Below are positions 8,921 through 17,704 of a stretch of DNA of 64,000 bases, piece by piece (the first letter of the stretch is position 1; each line of letters begins with the position of its first letter). The notes under the pieces are model-generated. The model did no database searches. It had not been told where the DNA came from and saw only the letters and a program-made list of their open reading frames with translations. The stretch is from Azospirillum thiophilum (lineage in GTDB: Bacteria > Pseudomonadota > Alphaproteobacteria > Azospirillales > Azospirillaceae). Position numbers and translations under genes: made by a program. The stretch is from contig NZ_CP012402.1 in assembly GCF_001305595.1 (NCBI RefSeq), forward strand, positions 703,001 to 767,000, read 5' to 3'.

Positions 8921-11900
8921 ATGAGCATCGTCGGACCGCGCATCTATAACCTGTTTCCGACGCTGGTCGGACCGGTCCGCGATTGGGCCGGGCACCTGCC
9001 GCGGATCCAGGGGATGGGATTCGACTGGATTTTCCTGAACCCGATCCACCAGCCCGGATTTTCCGGCAGCCTCTATGCGGTGAAAGATCCCTACCGCCTG
9101 CACGACGCCCTGCGCGGCGGCGCGCAGGAGAGCGACGACGAACTGCTCCGCCGCTTCATCGCCGAGGCCGGCGCGCACGGACAGTCGGTGATGATGGATC
9201 TGGTCATCAACCACACCTCCCGCGACGCGCTGCTGGTCGACCGGCATCCCGACTGGTACAGGCGCGGCCCCGACGGCGACCTGCATCGCCCCGGCGCCGT
9301 CGATCCCAACAACACCGACAACGTCACGGTCTGGGGCGACCTCGCGTCGCTGGACTATGACAGGACGGAGTCGCGTGCCGGCCTGATCAGCTATTGGAGC
9401 GACTATCTGCGCCATTACATCGGTCTGGGCGTGAAGGGGTTCCGCTGCGATGCCGCCTATCAGGTGCCCGCGGAGGTTTGGAAGAGCCTGATCGAAGCCG
9501 CCCATGCGGTGAACCCGGAGGTGAAGTTCTTCGCCGAGACGCTGGGCTGCACGGTGGAGCAGGTGCGCGAGCTGTGCGGCGCCGGCTTCGACTTCCTGTT
9601 CAACAGCGCCAAATGGTGGGACTTCAAGGCCGACTGGTTGCTGGACCAATATGAGGAGTTCCGCTGGATCGCGCCGTCCATTGCCTTCCCCGAGAGCCAC
9701 GACACCGACCGTCTGGCGGCTGAGGTCGGCAGCCAGGATGCCGTCCGCCTCGCCGCCCAGATGAAGATGCATTACCTGTTCGCCGCCAGCTTCTCGACCG
9801 GCGTGATGATGCCGGTCGGCTTTGAATACGGCTTCACCCGCAAGCTGGACGTGGTGAACACCAGTCCCGCCGACTGGGAGCAGCAGAAGCTCGACCTCAC
9901 CGGCTTCATCGGCGCGGTCAACGCCATGAAGGCCGCCACTCCCGCCTTGAACGTAGAGGGGCCGCAGCGCCGCGTGACCTCGCCCCACGGGCCGGTGCTG
10001 GGTCTGATCCGGCAGGTGGATGGCGCTGCGCTCGACCAGCCCGACGGCTGTGCCATCCTGCTGCTGAACCCGGACGAGAACCGGCCGCATACGCTTGATG
10101 TCGGTCCGGTGCTGGCCGCCACCGGCGGCACCTACGAGGCGTTCGAGGACGTAACGCCGGAGGCCGAGGCGCTGCTGATGGAACCCGGCACGCCGATGAT
10201 GCTGCGCCCGATGGAACTGCGCGTCTTCCGCGCCCGTGCCGCCAGGAGCCACGCGATCGAACTGCATGACGTGGAGGAGCGGGACTGGATGGACTCCATT
10301 GCCGCCGGCCGCATGACCATCGAGGCCGTCTATCCCGAACTGGACGGTGGCCGCTTCGCCATCAAGCGCGCGGTCGGCGACGTGATGGAGGTGTGGGCCG
10401 ACATCTACACCGACGGCACCTTCGTGCTTGCCGCATCGGTCATGTACAAGGCGGACGGCGACGAGGAGTGGAGCGAGGCGCCGATGCGCCTGTTCGAGAA
10501 CGACCGCTGGGTCGGTCGCGTGCCGCTGACCCGCAACGCCCGCTATACCTACAGCATCGAGGCGTGGCGCGACGTGTGGGAAAGCTGGCGCGCCGACTTC
10601 AAGAAGAAGGTCGATGCCGGACTGATCGTCGATCTGGAACTGGTGGAGGGCCGCCGCTTCGTCGAGCAGGCGCTGGACCTGAACCATGGTGACGGCCGCG
10701 CTGCGCTGGAGGCGGTGATCGAGCGGATGCAGTCGCTCACCGGCCGTGAGGCCATCGACTACGCCCTGTCGGACGAGCCGCGCCGCGTCATGGCCCGCTA
10801 TGGCGAGCGGCAGTACAAGTCCCGCTATGTCCGCGAACTGGAGGTCTATGTCGACCGAACCGCCGGCGCGTATTCGGCATGGTTCGAGATCTTCCCGCGT
10901 TCGGCCTCGCCCGACCCGTTGCGCCCCGGCACCTTCGACGACGTGGTGACCCTGCTGCCGATGGTCCGCGACATGGGCTTCGACGTGCTCTATTTCCCGC
11001 CGATCCATCCCATCGGCCGGGCCTTCCGCAAGGGCAGGAACAACACGCTCAATCCCGGGCCGGACGATCCCGGCGTGCCCTATGCCATCGGTGCCGAGGA
11101 GGGCGGGCACGATGCCATCGACCCGATGATCGGCGATTTCGACAGCTTCCGCCGGCTGGTGCGCGAGGCCGGTCGTCACGGCATCGAGATCGCGCTGGAT
11201 TTCGCCGTCCAATGCTCTCCCGACCATCCCTGGGTCAAGGAACATCCGCACTGGTTCTACTGGCGTCCCGACGGCACAATCCGCTATGCGGAGAATCCGC
11301 CGAAGAAGTACCAGGACATCGTCAATGTCAGCTTCTACCGCCAGTCCTATCCGGACCTGTGGTACGCGCTGCGCGACGTGGTTCTGATGTGGTGCAAGGA
11401 GGGTGTGCGCATCTTCCGCGTCGACAACCCGCACACCAAGCCCTTCCCCTTCTGGGAATGGATGATCCGCGAGGTGCAGGACCGCTATCCCGACGCGCTG
11501 TTCCTGGCCGAGGCCTTCACCCGGCCGAAGCTGATGAAGCGGCTGGCCAAGGTCGGCTTCACCCAGTCCTACAGCTACTTCACCTGGCGCACCACTAAGC
11601 CCGAACTGACCGAGTATCTGACCGAGCTGACCCAGGGCGAATCGCGGGAGTACATGCGCCCGAACTTCTTCGCCAACACGCCCGACATCCTGCCGCCGAT
11701 CCTGACCCACGGCGGCCGGCCGGCGCACATGATGCGGGCGGTGCTGGCGGCGACGCTGGCCGGTGTCTATGGACTCTACGGCCCCTACCTGCTGAGCGAG
11801 GCGGAAGCCTATCCTGGCAAGGAGGAATACAACCACTCTGAGAAATACGAGGTCCGGCACTGGGATTGGAACAAGCCCGGCAACATCCGCGACTACGTCA

Positions 11901-12241
11901 CCGCCATCAACCGCATCCGCCGCGAGAATCCGGCGCTGCACCAGTTCACCAACCTGCGTTTCTACAACGCCTATGACGACAACATTCTGCTCTACGGTAA
12001 GATGACGGCGGCCAAGGACAACGTGATCCTGATCGCAGTTAACCTCGATCCCCACAACGGCCATGGCGGGACCATCGAGGTGCCGCTGTGGGAACTGGGC
12101 TTGTCCGACGGGGCTCATGTCCAGGTCGAGGATCTGTTCAGCGGCCACCGCTTCACCTGGATCGGCAAGTTCCAGCATGTCTGGCTGGATCCCAACCGCA
12201 ATCCTGCCGCCATCTGGCGGGTCGTTCCGCCCGGGGGGTGA
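8921..12241 (+). CDS. glgE: Double-GH13 protein with C-terminal GlgE (alpha-1,4-glucan:maltose-1-phosphate maltosyltransferase)
   Basis: The product is 1106 aa from the ATG at 8921, which has a strong AAGGAAGGGGG site. Residues 1 to about 440 form a complete GH13 (amylase-like) barrel with its own apparent catalytic set: Asp near 177 (GFRCDAAY), Glu near 206 (FFAETLG) and PESHDTDR. Residues about 450-1106 match GlgE: an N-terminal beta-sandwich (MTIEAVYPELDGG), then the barrel with Asp near 835 (FRVDNPHTKP), Glu near 864 (LAEAFTRP) and NTPDILPP. GlgE uses maltose-1-phosphate to extend alpha-1,4-glucan and is cytoplasmic. Ordinary GlgE is about 660-700 aa; the extra front barrel is known in some proteobacteria and its reaction is unclear to me. 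No TreS, Pep2 or GlgB gene lies in this window. A terminator follows at 12275. Confidence 0.92.
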   Translation: MSIVGPRIYNLFPTLVGPVRDWAGHLPRIQGMGFDWIFLNPIHQPGFSGSLYAVKDPYRLHDALRGGAQESDDELLRRFIAEAGAHGQSVMMDLVINHTSRDALLVDRHPDWYRRGPDGDLHRPGAVDPNNTDNVTVWGDLASLDYDRTESRAGLISYWSDYLRHYIGLGVKGFRCDAAYQVPAEVWKSLIEAAHAVNPEVKFFAETLGCTVEQVRELCGAGFDFLFNSAKWWDFKADWLLDQYEEFRWIAPSIAFPESHDTDRLAAEVGSQDAVRLAAQMKMHYLFAASFSTGVMMPVGFEYGFTRKLDVVNTSPADWEQQKLDLTGFIGAVNAMKAATPALNVEGPQRRVTSPHGPVLGLIRQVDGAALDQPDGCAILLLNPDENRPHTLDVGPVLAATGGTYEAFEDVTPEAEALLMEPGTPMMLRPMELRVFRARAARSHAIELHDVEERDWMDSIAAGRMTIEAVYPELDGGRFAIKRAVGDVMEVWADIYTDGTFVLAASVMYKADGDEEWSEAPMRLFENDRWVGRVPLTRNARYTYSIEAWRDVWESWRADFKKKVDAGLIVDLELVEGRRFVEQALDLNHGDGRAALEAVIERMQSLTGREAIDYALSDEPRRVMARYGERQYKSRYVRELEVYVDRTAGAYSAWFEIFPRSASPDPLRPGTFDDVVTLLPMVRDMGFDVLYFPPIHPIGRAFRKGRNNTLNPGPDDPGVPYAIGAEEGGHDAIDPMIGDFDSFRRLVREAGRHGIEIALDFAVQCSPDHPWVKEHPHWFYWRPDGTIRYAENPPKKYQDIVNVSFYRQSYPDLWYALRDVVLMWCKEGVRIFRVDNPHTKPFPFWEWMIREVQDRYPDALFLAEAFTRPKLMKRLAKVGFTQSYSYFTWRTTKPELTEYLTELTQGESREYMRPNFFANTPDILPPILTHGGRPAHMMRAVLAATLAGVYGLYGPYLLSEAEAYPGKEEYNHSEKYEVRHWDWNKPGNIRDYVTAINRIRRENPALHQFTNLRFYNAYDDNILLYGKMTAAKDNVILIAVNLDPHNGHGGTIEVPLWELGLSDGAHVQVEDLFSGHRFTWIGKFQHVWLDPNRNPAAIWRVVPPGG

Positions 12242-12274
12242 GTGCTTCAGGCCGGCACAAACCTCCACAAACAC

Positions 12275-12298
12275 GAAACGGCCCCGCAGGGCCGTTTC
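12275..12298. terminator. Hairpin terminator between convergent genes
   Basis: GAAACGGCCC and GGGCCGTTTC make a perfect 10-bp stem with a CGCA tetraloop. It is placed between the glgE stop and the convergent small ORF, so it can serve both directions. Confidence 0.75.
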
Positions 12299-12320
12299 AC
12301 CGTTTCCTTCGCGCAGGCGT

Positions 12321-12542
12321 TCAGCGCCGGCGGATCATCGTCACACCGCCGACGGTCTTGTCGAGGAAGGCGATCATGGTGTCCTGCTTCGGACCGACGG
12401 AGGATGCGGCGAAGGCCATCCACCAGCGGGCCATCGGCGTCGACCAGCCATAGCGGTCGGCGATCAACTGTACGTCGGCGGATTGGCTGCCGGAGATATG
12501 GACTGGGATGGACGGGGTACCCTGGGGTTCTACGCTGTGCAT
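12321..12542 (-). CDS. Small conserved-looking hypothetical protein (73 aa)
   Basis: The ATG at 12542 is preceded by GGGAGGAACC, a strong ribosome-binding site, which supports a real gene of 73 aa. The protein MHSVEPQGTP... ends KTVGGVTMIRRR. It is moderately hydrophobic in the middle (WSTPMARWWMAFAASS) but has no clear membrane helix or signal. I do not recognise the family. It lies alone, converging on glgE across the shared terminator. Its upstream region holds the hairpin-rich element at 12642-12710. Confidence 0.6.
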   Translation of the reverse strand: MHSVEPQGTPSIPVHISGSQSADVQLIADRYGWSTPMARWWMAFAASSVGPKQDTMIAFLDKTVGGVTMIRRR

Positions 12543-12641
12543 GGTTCCTCCCATCGGGGACGTTCGGTGTCCGCTTATGCGGTACCTTAGCCCTCAACCG
12601 CCGGGAGTGGCAGAGTGGCTTTGGTCTTAAGGGGTATTATA

Positions 12642-12710
12642 CCTTTGGCTGCAAAGGACCGATCGCCTTGCTGCGCCTTTCAGGTAGGCGCAACCGATAA
12701 CCATCGGTCC
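12642..12710. other. Nested hairpin element of unknown function
   Basis: The outer arms are GGACCGAT (12656-12663) and ATCGGTCC (12703-12710). Inside them TGCGCCT (12672-12678) and AGGCGCA (12686-12692) close a 7-nt loop. Just upstream CCTTT/AAAGG (12642-12657) and GGTAT/ATACC (12632-12642) also pair. All arms are perfect. It has no tRNA or rRNA match and does not look like a terminator (no T tract). It may be an RNA structure, a dispersed palindromic repeat or a protein site. Confidence 0.5.
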
Positions 12711-12820
12711 GCCAAGGCCTTACGCACGCCCGGCTTCGGCAATGGACAGCAAGGACAACGGTACGCACATTCAACCACAATCGAAGGGGCGACACCGTGC
12801 CGCAGCCTGCTCCTGAAGGC

Positions 12821-13813
12821 TCACTTGGCGGCAAGCAGCGCACGCGGGGCGCGGTCGGCGCCGCTGGCCAGCGGGATTTTCGGGTTGTCGATCCAGGCGA
12901 CGATGTCATTGACGACCAGCCGGCCCTTCAGGTCGCGCAGCAGCATATGGTAGCCGTCGGGATAGACCGCGACGACGTGTCTCCCGCCGGCTTCGAAATC
13001 CTTCAGGGCGCGTTCGACCGGCCGCGGCGGCAAAACTTCTTCATGCGCGCCGTAGAGGACCAGCGACGGCGTTTGCAGATGCTGGCAGGCGTCGAGTGCT
13101 GCGCCCATCAGGTCGGTCAGCCCCTCCAACGCATCGACGCGCGACCCCTTGATGACCATGGGATCGCGGCCCAGCGCACGCAGCATCTCAATGTTGTCCG
13201 ATGGATGGATGTCCAGATCGCGCGGCGGATGCACCACCATGCCCGGCACCAGATTGTAGGTCAGCCACAGCGCGGCGCGCGGGAAGAAGCCCATCGCCTG
13301 CCGGCCCCACACGGCGGGAGCGACCAGGATTGTCCCGGTGACCTCGGGCGGGTTGGGGGAAGTCATCGCAGTCAGCACCACGGCTCCGCCCATGCTTTCA
13401 CCCATGAGATAGACCGGCACGCCGGGATGGCGGCGGCGCACCATATCCACCGCCGTGCGGGCATCGCTGACCAGCGTCGGCGTGCCGGCCCAGACGCCGC
13501 GCTCGCGGGTGGCGCCGAACCCCCGCTGGTCATAGGCATAGGTAGCGATGCCCTGTGTTGCGAAATCGCGGCCGGCACCGTCGAAGGCGTTGGAATAGTC
13601 GTTGAAGCCATGCAGGGCGACCACCGCCGCCCGCACCTTGCCGTCCGCCGGCAGCCAAGAACGCATCGGCAGCTCGAAGCCATCGGCGGCGATCAGCACG
13701 CGGTCGTTCAACTCCGGCTGGACGACGGCCGTTCCCATCGGTTGGAAATCAGCGGCACAGCCGCCAAGCAGAAGCCCCAACCCCAGAACAGCCGCCAATC
13801 CACTATGCCGCAT
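12821..13813 (-). CDS. Lipoprotein alpha/beta hydrolase (monoacylglycerol-lipase-like)
   Basis: The product is 330 aa. The N terminus MRHSGLAAVLGLGLLLGGCA is a lipoprotein signal peptide with lipobox LGGC, so the enzyme is probably anchored in the periplasm or outer membrane. The alpha/beta-hydrolase (lysophospholipase/monoglyceride lipase) features are HGFNDYSNAF, the nucleophile elbow GESMGG, an acid in LYGAHEEV and a catalytic His in YPDGYHMLLRD. It is likely a carboxylesterase or lipase acting on acyl glycerols; the substrate is not determined. Its start overlaps the end of the upstream ABC ATPase gene by 11 bp, which indicates translational coupling and a shared transcript. Confidence 0.88.
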   Translation of the reverse strand: MRHSGLAAVLGLGLLLGGCAADFQPMGTAVVQPELNDRVLIAADGFELPMRSWLPADGKVRAAVVALHGFNDYSNAFDGAGRDFATQGIATYAYDQRGFGATRERGVWAGTPTLVSDARTAVDMVRRRHPGVPVYLMGESMGGAVVLTAMTSPNPPEVTGTILVAPAVWGRQAMGFFPRAALWLTYNLVPGMVVHPPRDLDIHPSDNIEMLRALGRDPMVIKGSRVDALEGLTDLMGAALDACQHLQTPSLVLYGAHEEVLPPRPVERALKDFEAGGRHVVAVYPDGYHMLLRDLKGRLVVNDIVAWIDNPKIPLASGADRAPRALLAAK

Positions 13814-14801
13814 GGATTACCCCTGTGTTGCCGTGCGCACCACCCGTCAGTTGAAGGAAGATATCCTCAAGATCCGACTCTTCGGTCGTGACATCGATGA
13901 TCCCGATGCCCGACGCGGCAAGTGCCGACAGGATGGTTCCGGCTCGCTGGCGGCTGGGCTGGTAGCGGACGACCAGCCGCCGCGGCTCCGGCAGCTCCAC
14001 CGTGTAGCCGTCGAGCGAGGCGGGAACCGCGAGCAGGTCGCGCTCCAGCGTCAGGCACAGCGCCTTGTTGTCCACCCGGCGCAGCAGGGTCGTCTTCGGT
14101 TCGCACGCCACCACCTCGCCATGGTTGATGATGGCGATGGTGTCGCACAACTCCTCCGCTTCCTGGAGATAGTGGGTGGTCAGCAGCACGGTGGTGCCCG
14201 ACTTGTTCAGCGTGCGCACATAATCCCAGAGCTGGCGGCGCAGCTCCACATCGACGCCGGCGGTCGGCTCGTCCAGGATTAGCACCGGGGGGGTGTGGAC
14301 CATCGCCTTCGCCACCATCAGCCGGCGCTTCATGCCGCCCGACAGCGACCGTGCGTGGGCATCGGCCTTGTCGGCGAGGCCGACAGCGTCCAGCAACTCG
14401 TCCGTCCGCCGCTCCCTCTTCGGCACGCCGTAGAGGCCGGCCTGGAGCTCAAGCATTTCGCGTGGGGTGAAGAAGGGATCCATGTTCAGCTCTTGCGGCA
14501 CCACGCCGATCGAGGCGCGGGCGCGGCGCGGATGCTCCGACACCTCGTGACCCCAGATGCTGGCGGTGCCGCCGGTCTTGTTCACCAGCCCGGCGAGGAT
14601 GTTGATCATCGTCGACTTGCCGGCGCCATTGGGGCCGAGCAGGCCGAACAGCGAGCCGCGCGGGATGGCGAGGTCGATGCCCTTCAGCGCCTGCTTCGGC
14701 CCGGCCTTGCCGGTCGGCTGGTAGATCTTGGTCAGACCGCGCAGTTCGACCGCGTTGGCCGGGAGCGAGACGGGCGTGGGGGTATCGGTGGGCGCGGCCA
14801 T
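13803..14801 (-). CDS. ABC transporter ATP-binding protein (ABC-2/NodI-DrrA type)
   Basis: The product is 332 aa from the ATG at 14801 (MAAPTDTPTP); upstream extensions lack coding character. It carries Walker A GPNGAGKST, Q-loop VPQELN, signature LSGGMKRRL, Walker B VLILDEPTAGVD and the H-loop LLTTHYLQEAEELCD. The C-terminal extension of about 90 aa is typical of the CcmA/NodI exporter ATPases. Such proteins energise an ABC-2 membrane partner that exports polysaccharide, drugs or lipid-linked substrates. No permease gene is next to it: the downstream, overlapping gene is a lipoprotein hydrolase. The membrane partner must be elsewhere, or the protein has another partner. Confidence 0.9.
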   Translation of the reverse strand: MAAPTDTPTPVSLPANAVELRGLTKIYQPTGKAGPKQALKGIDLAIPRGSLFGLLGPNGAGKSTMINILAGLVNKTGGTASIWGHEVSEHPRRARASIGVVPQELNMDPFFTPREMLELQAGLYGVPKRERRTDELLDAVGLADKADAHARSLSGGMKRRLMVAKAMVHTPPVLILDEPTAGVDVELRRQLWDYVRTLNKSGTTVLLTTHYLQEAEELCDTIAIINHGEVVACEPKTTLLRRVDNKALCLTLERDLLAVPASLDGYTVELPEPRRLVVRYQPSRQRAGTILSALAASGIGIIDVTTEESDLEDIFLQLTGGAHGNTGVIHAA

Positions 14802-14990
14802 TGATCCTGAACCATTTTGATTGCGGTTGGTGAAAAAGCCCCGGGATCCGGTGGTTTCCCCCGTTGATCCGCGGCGCGCGATCGGTATCATCCGGCCCGC
14901 GCGCGCGGCACCCCCGACGGGGGTCCGGACATGCGGGCGCGTCCACGATGGCGTGAACCGGCGCGCCTGTCAAAACAGAGGATGACTGCC

Positions 14991-15170
14991 ATGCAGCCGA
15001 CCGAGACGATCCTAGTAGAAACCTCGACCGTCGGGTGCGACGGCGGCGGCGGTGCGCTGGGCCATCCGCTGGTCTACCTGACGCTGGAGCGCGGCGGGAA
15101 GGTCGAATGTCCCTATTGTTCGCGCGTCTACCAGTTGAAGGAAGGCGCCAAGGTCTCCCACGGCCACTGA
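14991..15170 (+). CDS. Zinc-finger domain-containing protein (zf-CHCC family)
   Basis: The product is 59 aa from the ATG at 14991; AGAGG lies 9 nt upstream, while the ATG at 14982 is too close to it. The zf-CHCC pattern is visible: VGCDGGGGALGHPLVYL, then VECPYCSRVYQL, giving C...H...C-x2-C zinc ligands. In mitochondria the related domain is the NDUFS6 accessory subunit of complex I; in alphaproteobacteria small stand-alone versions are common. It is short, cytoplasmic and monocistronic. It diverges from the ABC ATPase gene with 189 bp between starts. Confidence 0.88.
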   Translation: MQPTETILVETSTVGCDGGGGALGHPLVYLTLERGGKVECPYCSRVYQLKEGAKVSHGH

Positions 15171-15628
15171 CGGGTATCGCTGGCCTTGCCGGCCGGCCGG
15201 CTTTTATGCCCGGCAGGCCGGTCGGGGCATGATCTGCCCAACGGCTGTGCGCCTCTGAGTAAAAATCAATCATTTATGCAGGAATAAATGCCGGGAAACG
15301 CCGCGCCCGTTTCCTGTCTTCGGTCCCGCACTTCGGGCGAAGTCTTACAATTTTTCAACAATGCGGGATGGAAGTCTCCTTATCAATCAGAGACTTGCCC
15401 AGTCATTGCACCGAATCTGTTTCTCATGGGACAGAATGGGTTACCTTTTTGTTATATTTTCGATTCGTCCTATGTCACAGTATCGGCGATGTCGCTTGAC
15501 GGGCCTCATCGAACCGGCGTCTACTTTGCCGCATTGCGGAAGGGTGGAAGTTCCACAATCGTTGTTTGAGTCGAACGCTTATGTTGTTTCCAGACGGTTC
15601 GGAATTGGCGTCGGATGAGGCGCGCATT
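15171..15628. other. 458-bp intergenic region
   Basis: No convincing gene is present. The first 60 bp are very GC-rich with overlapping palindromes (GCCGGCCGGCCGGC; ATGCCC 15206-15211 pairing with GGGCAT 15225-15230), perhaps a terminator for the zf-CHCC gene. The rest is clearly AT-richer than the flanks, as expected for a promoter region of the following gene, but I can name no specific sigma site. Confidence 0.5.
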
Positions 15629-17686
15629 ATGAGTCATGACACCGAAGAGCAGTATCGCAGCATCTTCGAAAATGCCGTCGAGGGCATTTACCAGACCACC
15701 GTCGATGGACGTTACTTGCGGGTCAATCCCGCCTTGGCGGACATTTACGGCTACGCCTCTCCTGCCGACCTGATCGCCAATCTCACTGACATCGCCTGCC
15801 AGTTGTATGTCGATCCAGGCAAGCGCGAGGCCTTTGCCGACCTGATGGCCCGCCAGGACCGCGTCCATAGTTTCGAGGCGAGGGTCTTCCGCCGCGACGG
15901 CTCCATCATCTGGATTTCGGAAAGCGCGCGCTGTGTGCGCGATTCGTCGGGCCGAATCCGCTATTACGAAGGCACTGTCCAGGACATCACCGAACGCAAG
16001 CAGCACGAGGAGAAGATCCGGCTGTTGGCCACCGTGTTCGACAGCGTCGCCGACGGCATCCTGATCGTCGATCCCGAACTGACCGTCCAGGCGATCAATC
16101 CCGCCTACGAGATCATGACCGGCTTCCAGCGCGAGGAGCTTCTGAGGCATCCGCTGGTCCTGTTCGCCCCGGGCTCGCACGAGCGTGACTTCATCGACGC
16201 GATCTGGACCACTGCGCGGCAGTCCGGCCGCTGGCAGGGCGAGGTCACCAGCTTCCGCCATTCCGGCGATGCCTTCGCCGCCGCCCTTTCGGTCACGTCC
16301 GTCCGCGCGCCGAACGGCGTGCTGGAACATTACGTCCTAACCATCGCCGACATCAGCCAACGCAAGTCGCAGGAACACCAGATCCGCTACCAGGCCAGCT
16401 TCGACCGGCTGACCGACCTACCCAACCGCTGGCTGGTCTGCGAGCGGCTGGAGGAGGCCATCGCCCGGGCGCAGCGCAACCACAGCAAGGTGGCCGTCGC
16501 CTTCCTCGACCTCAACCGGTTCAAGCAGGTCAACGACACGCTGGGCCACCATGCCGGAGACGAGTTGCTGAAGCTGGTGGCGCGCCGGCTGCGCAACTGC
16601 ACCCGCATGACCGACACCGTGGGCCGGTTGGGCGGGGACGAGTTCCTGATAGTCGCCCCCGACGCCGCCGACCGCTCCGCCGGTGCCCGGCTGGTCGAGA
16701 AGGTGCTCTATTCGATGGACGAGCCCTTCGGTGTCCACAACCAGGAGCTATTCTGCGGGGCGTCGATCGGCATCGCCTTCTACCCCGACGATGGCGACAC
16801 GGCGGACCAACTGCTGCGCAACGCCGACCTCGCGATGTACCACGCCAAACGCAACCCGGAACACAAATACGTCTTCTATGACGGCGGGATGCGCGAACGG
16901 TCGGGCTTCACCCTTGGGCTGGAAAGCGACCTGCGGCGCGCGAGCGGCGGCGGCGAATTCGAATTGCATTTCCAGCCGAAGATCGACCTTGCCGGTAACC
17001 GCACCATCGGGGCGGAGGCGCTGATCCGCTGGCGTCATCCGGTCCGTGGCATGGTCAGCCCGGCCGAGTTCATCCCGCTGGCCGAGGAAACCGGCCTGAT
17101 CTGGGAAATCGGCGCCTGGACCCTCGTGGAATCGTGCCGGCGTCTGGCGGACTGGATCCAACGCGACCTGCCGATCCCGTCGGTGTCGGTCAACCTGTCG
17201 CCGCGCCAGTTCCAGGACGCCCGCCTCGTCGGCTTCGTCCGCAGCGTGGTTGAATCCGCAGGTATCCCGGCCGGCCGGCTCGAACTGGAACTGACCGAAG
17301 GCGCCATGATCGGCGACATCGAGAAGGCGGTGACCATCCTTAACGGGCTGAAGGACATCGGCGTCCGGCTGTCCATCGACGATTTCGGCACCGGCTATTC
17401 CTCGCTCGCCTATCTGAAGCGGTTTCCCATCGACACGCTTAAGATCGACCGCAGCTTCGTCCGCGACATCGTCAAGTCCACCACCGATCCGGCGATCGTC
17501 GGCACCATCGTCAACCTCGCGGAAAGTCTGGGTTTCGATACCATCGCCGAGGGAGTGGAGACGCAGGAGCAGGCGGACATGCTGCGTCAGCAGCGCTGCA
17601 CCCGCATCCAGGGCTTCCTGATCAGCCGGCCGCTGCCGGTCGACCAGTTCGAAGCATTCCTGCGCAACAGCGTGGTGGTAGCCTGA
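15629..17686 (+). CDS. PAS-PAS-GGDEF-EAL cyclic-di-GMP signalling protein
   Basis: The product is about 685 aa from the ATG at 15629 (MSHDTEEQY); TTG 15566 and ATG 15581 are alternatives. Two PAS domains lie at about residues 5-130 (FENAVEGIYQTTVDGRYLRVN, ending QDITERK) and 130-255. The GGDEF domain (about 260-420) has the intact catalytic RLGGDEFLIV. The EAL domain (about 430-685) has IGAEALIRW, NLSPRQF, ELTEG, DDFGTG, KIDRSFV and AEGVET. All residues for cyclic-di-GMP synthesis and hydrolysis appear kept, so it could be bifunctional. There is no signal peptide or membrane segment, so it is a soluble cytoplasmic sensor. It stands upstream of a decayed regulator and a second EAL protein. Confidence 0.93.
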   Translation: MSHDTEEQYRSIFENAVEGIYQTTVDGRYLRVNPALADIYGYASPADLIANLTDIACQLYVDPGKREAFADLMARQDRVHSFEARVFRRDGSIIWISESARCVRDSSGRIRYYEGTVQDITERKQHEEKIRLLATVFDSVADGILIVDPELTVQAINPAYEIMTGFQREELLRHPLVLFAPGSHERDFIDAIWTTARQSGRWQGEVTSFRHSGDAFAAALSVTSVRAPNGVLEHYVLTIADISQRKSQEHQIRYQASFDRLTDLPNRWLVCERLEEAIARAQRNHSKVAVAFLDLNRFKQVNDTLGHHAGDELLKLVARRLRNCTRMTDTVGRLGGDEFLIVAPDAADRSAGARLVEKVLYSMDEPFGVHNQELFCGASIGIAFYPDDGDTADQLLRNADLAMYHAKRNPEHKYVFYDGGMRERSGFTLGLESDLRRASGGGEFELHFQPKIDLAGNRTIGAEALIRWRHPVRGMVSPAEFIPLAEETGLIWEIGAWTLVESCRRLADWIQRDLPIPSVSVNLSPRQFQDARLVGFVRSVVESAGIPAGRLELELTEGAMIGDIEKAVTILNGLKDIGVRLSIDDFGTGYSSLAYLKRFPIDTLKIDRSFVRDIVKSTTDPAIVGTIVNLAESLGFDTIAEGVETQEQADMLRQQRCTRIQGFLISRPLPVDQFEAFLRNSVVVA

Positions 17687-17704
17687 CAGCGCCAGCCAGA
17701 CGCT

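Noticed and set aside
2307..8924. A 2205-codon plus-strand ORF
   Set aside because: It runs antisense through the RND pump, adaptor, hydrolase and ppk2 genes, all with clear family motifs on the minus strand. Its translation is Arg/His/Gln/Gly low complexity. It is a product of high-GC third-position bias.
8474..12274. A 1266-codon minus-strand ORF
   Set aside because: It is antisense to the glgE gene and part of ppk2 in another frame, with no recognisable domain.
12598..12700. Possible tRNA-like sequence (GGGAGTGGCAGAGTGG...)
   Set aside because: The D-arm-like start is suggestive, but there is no anticodon stem, no T-loop GTTCGAATC motif and no acceptor closure.
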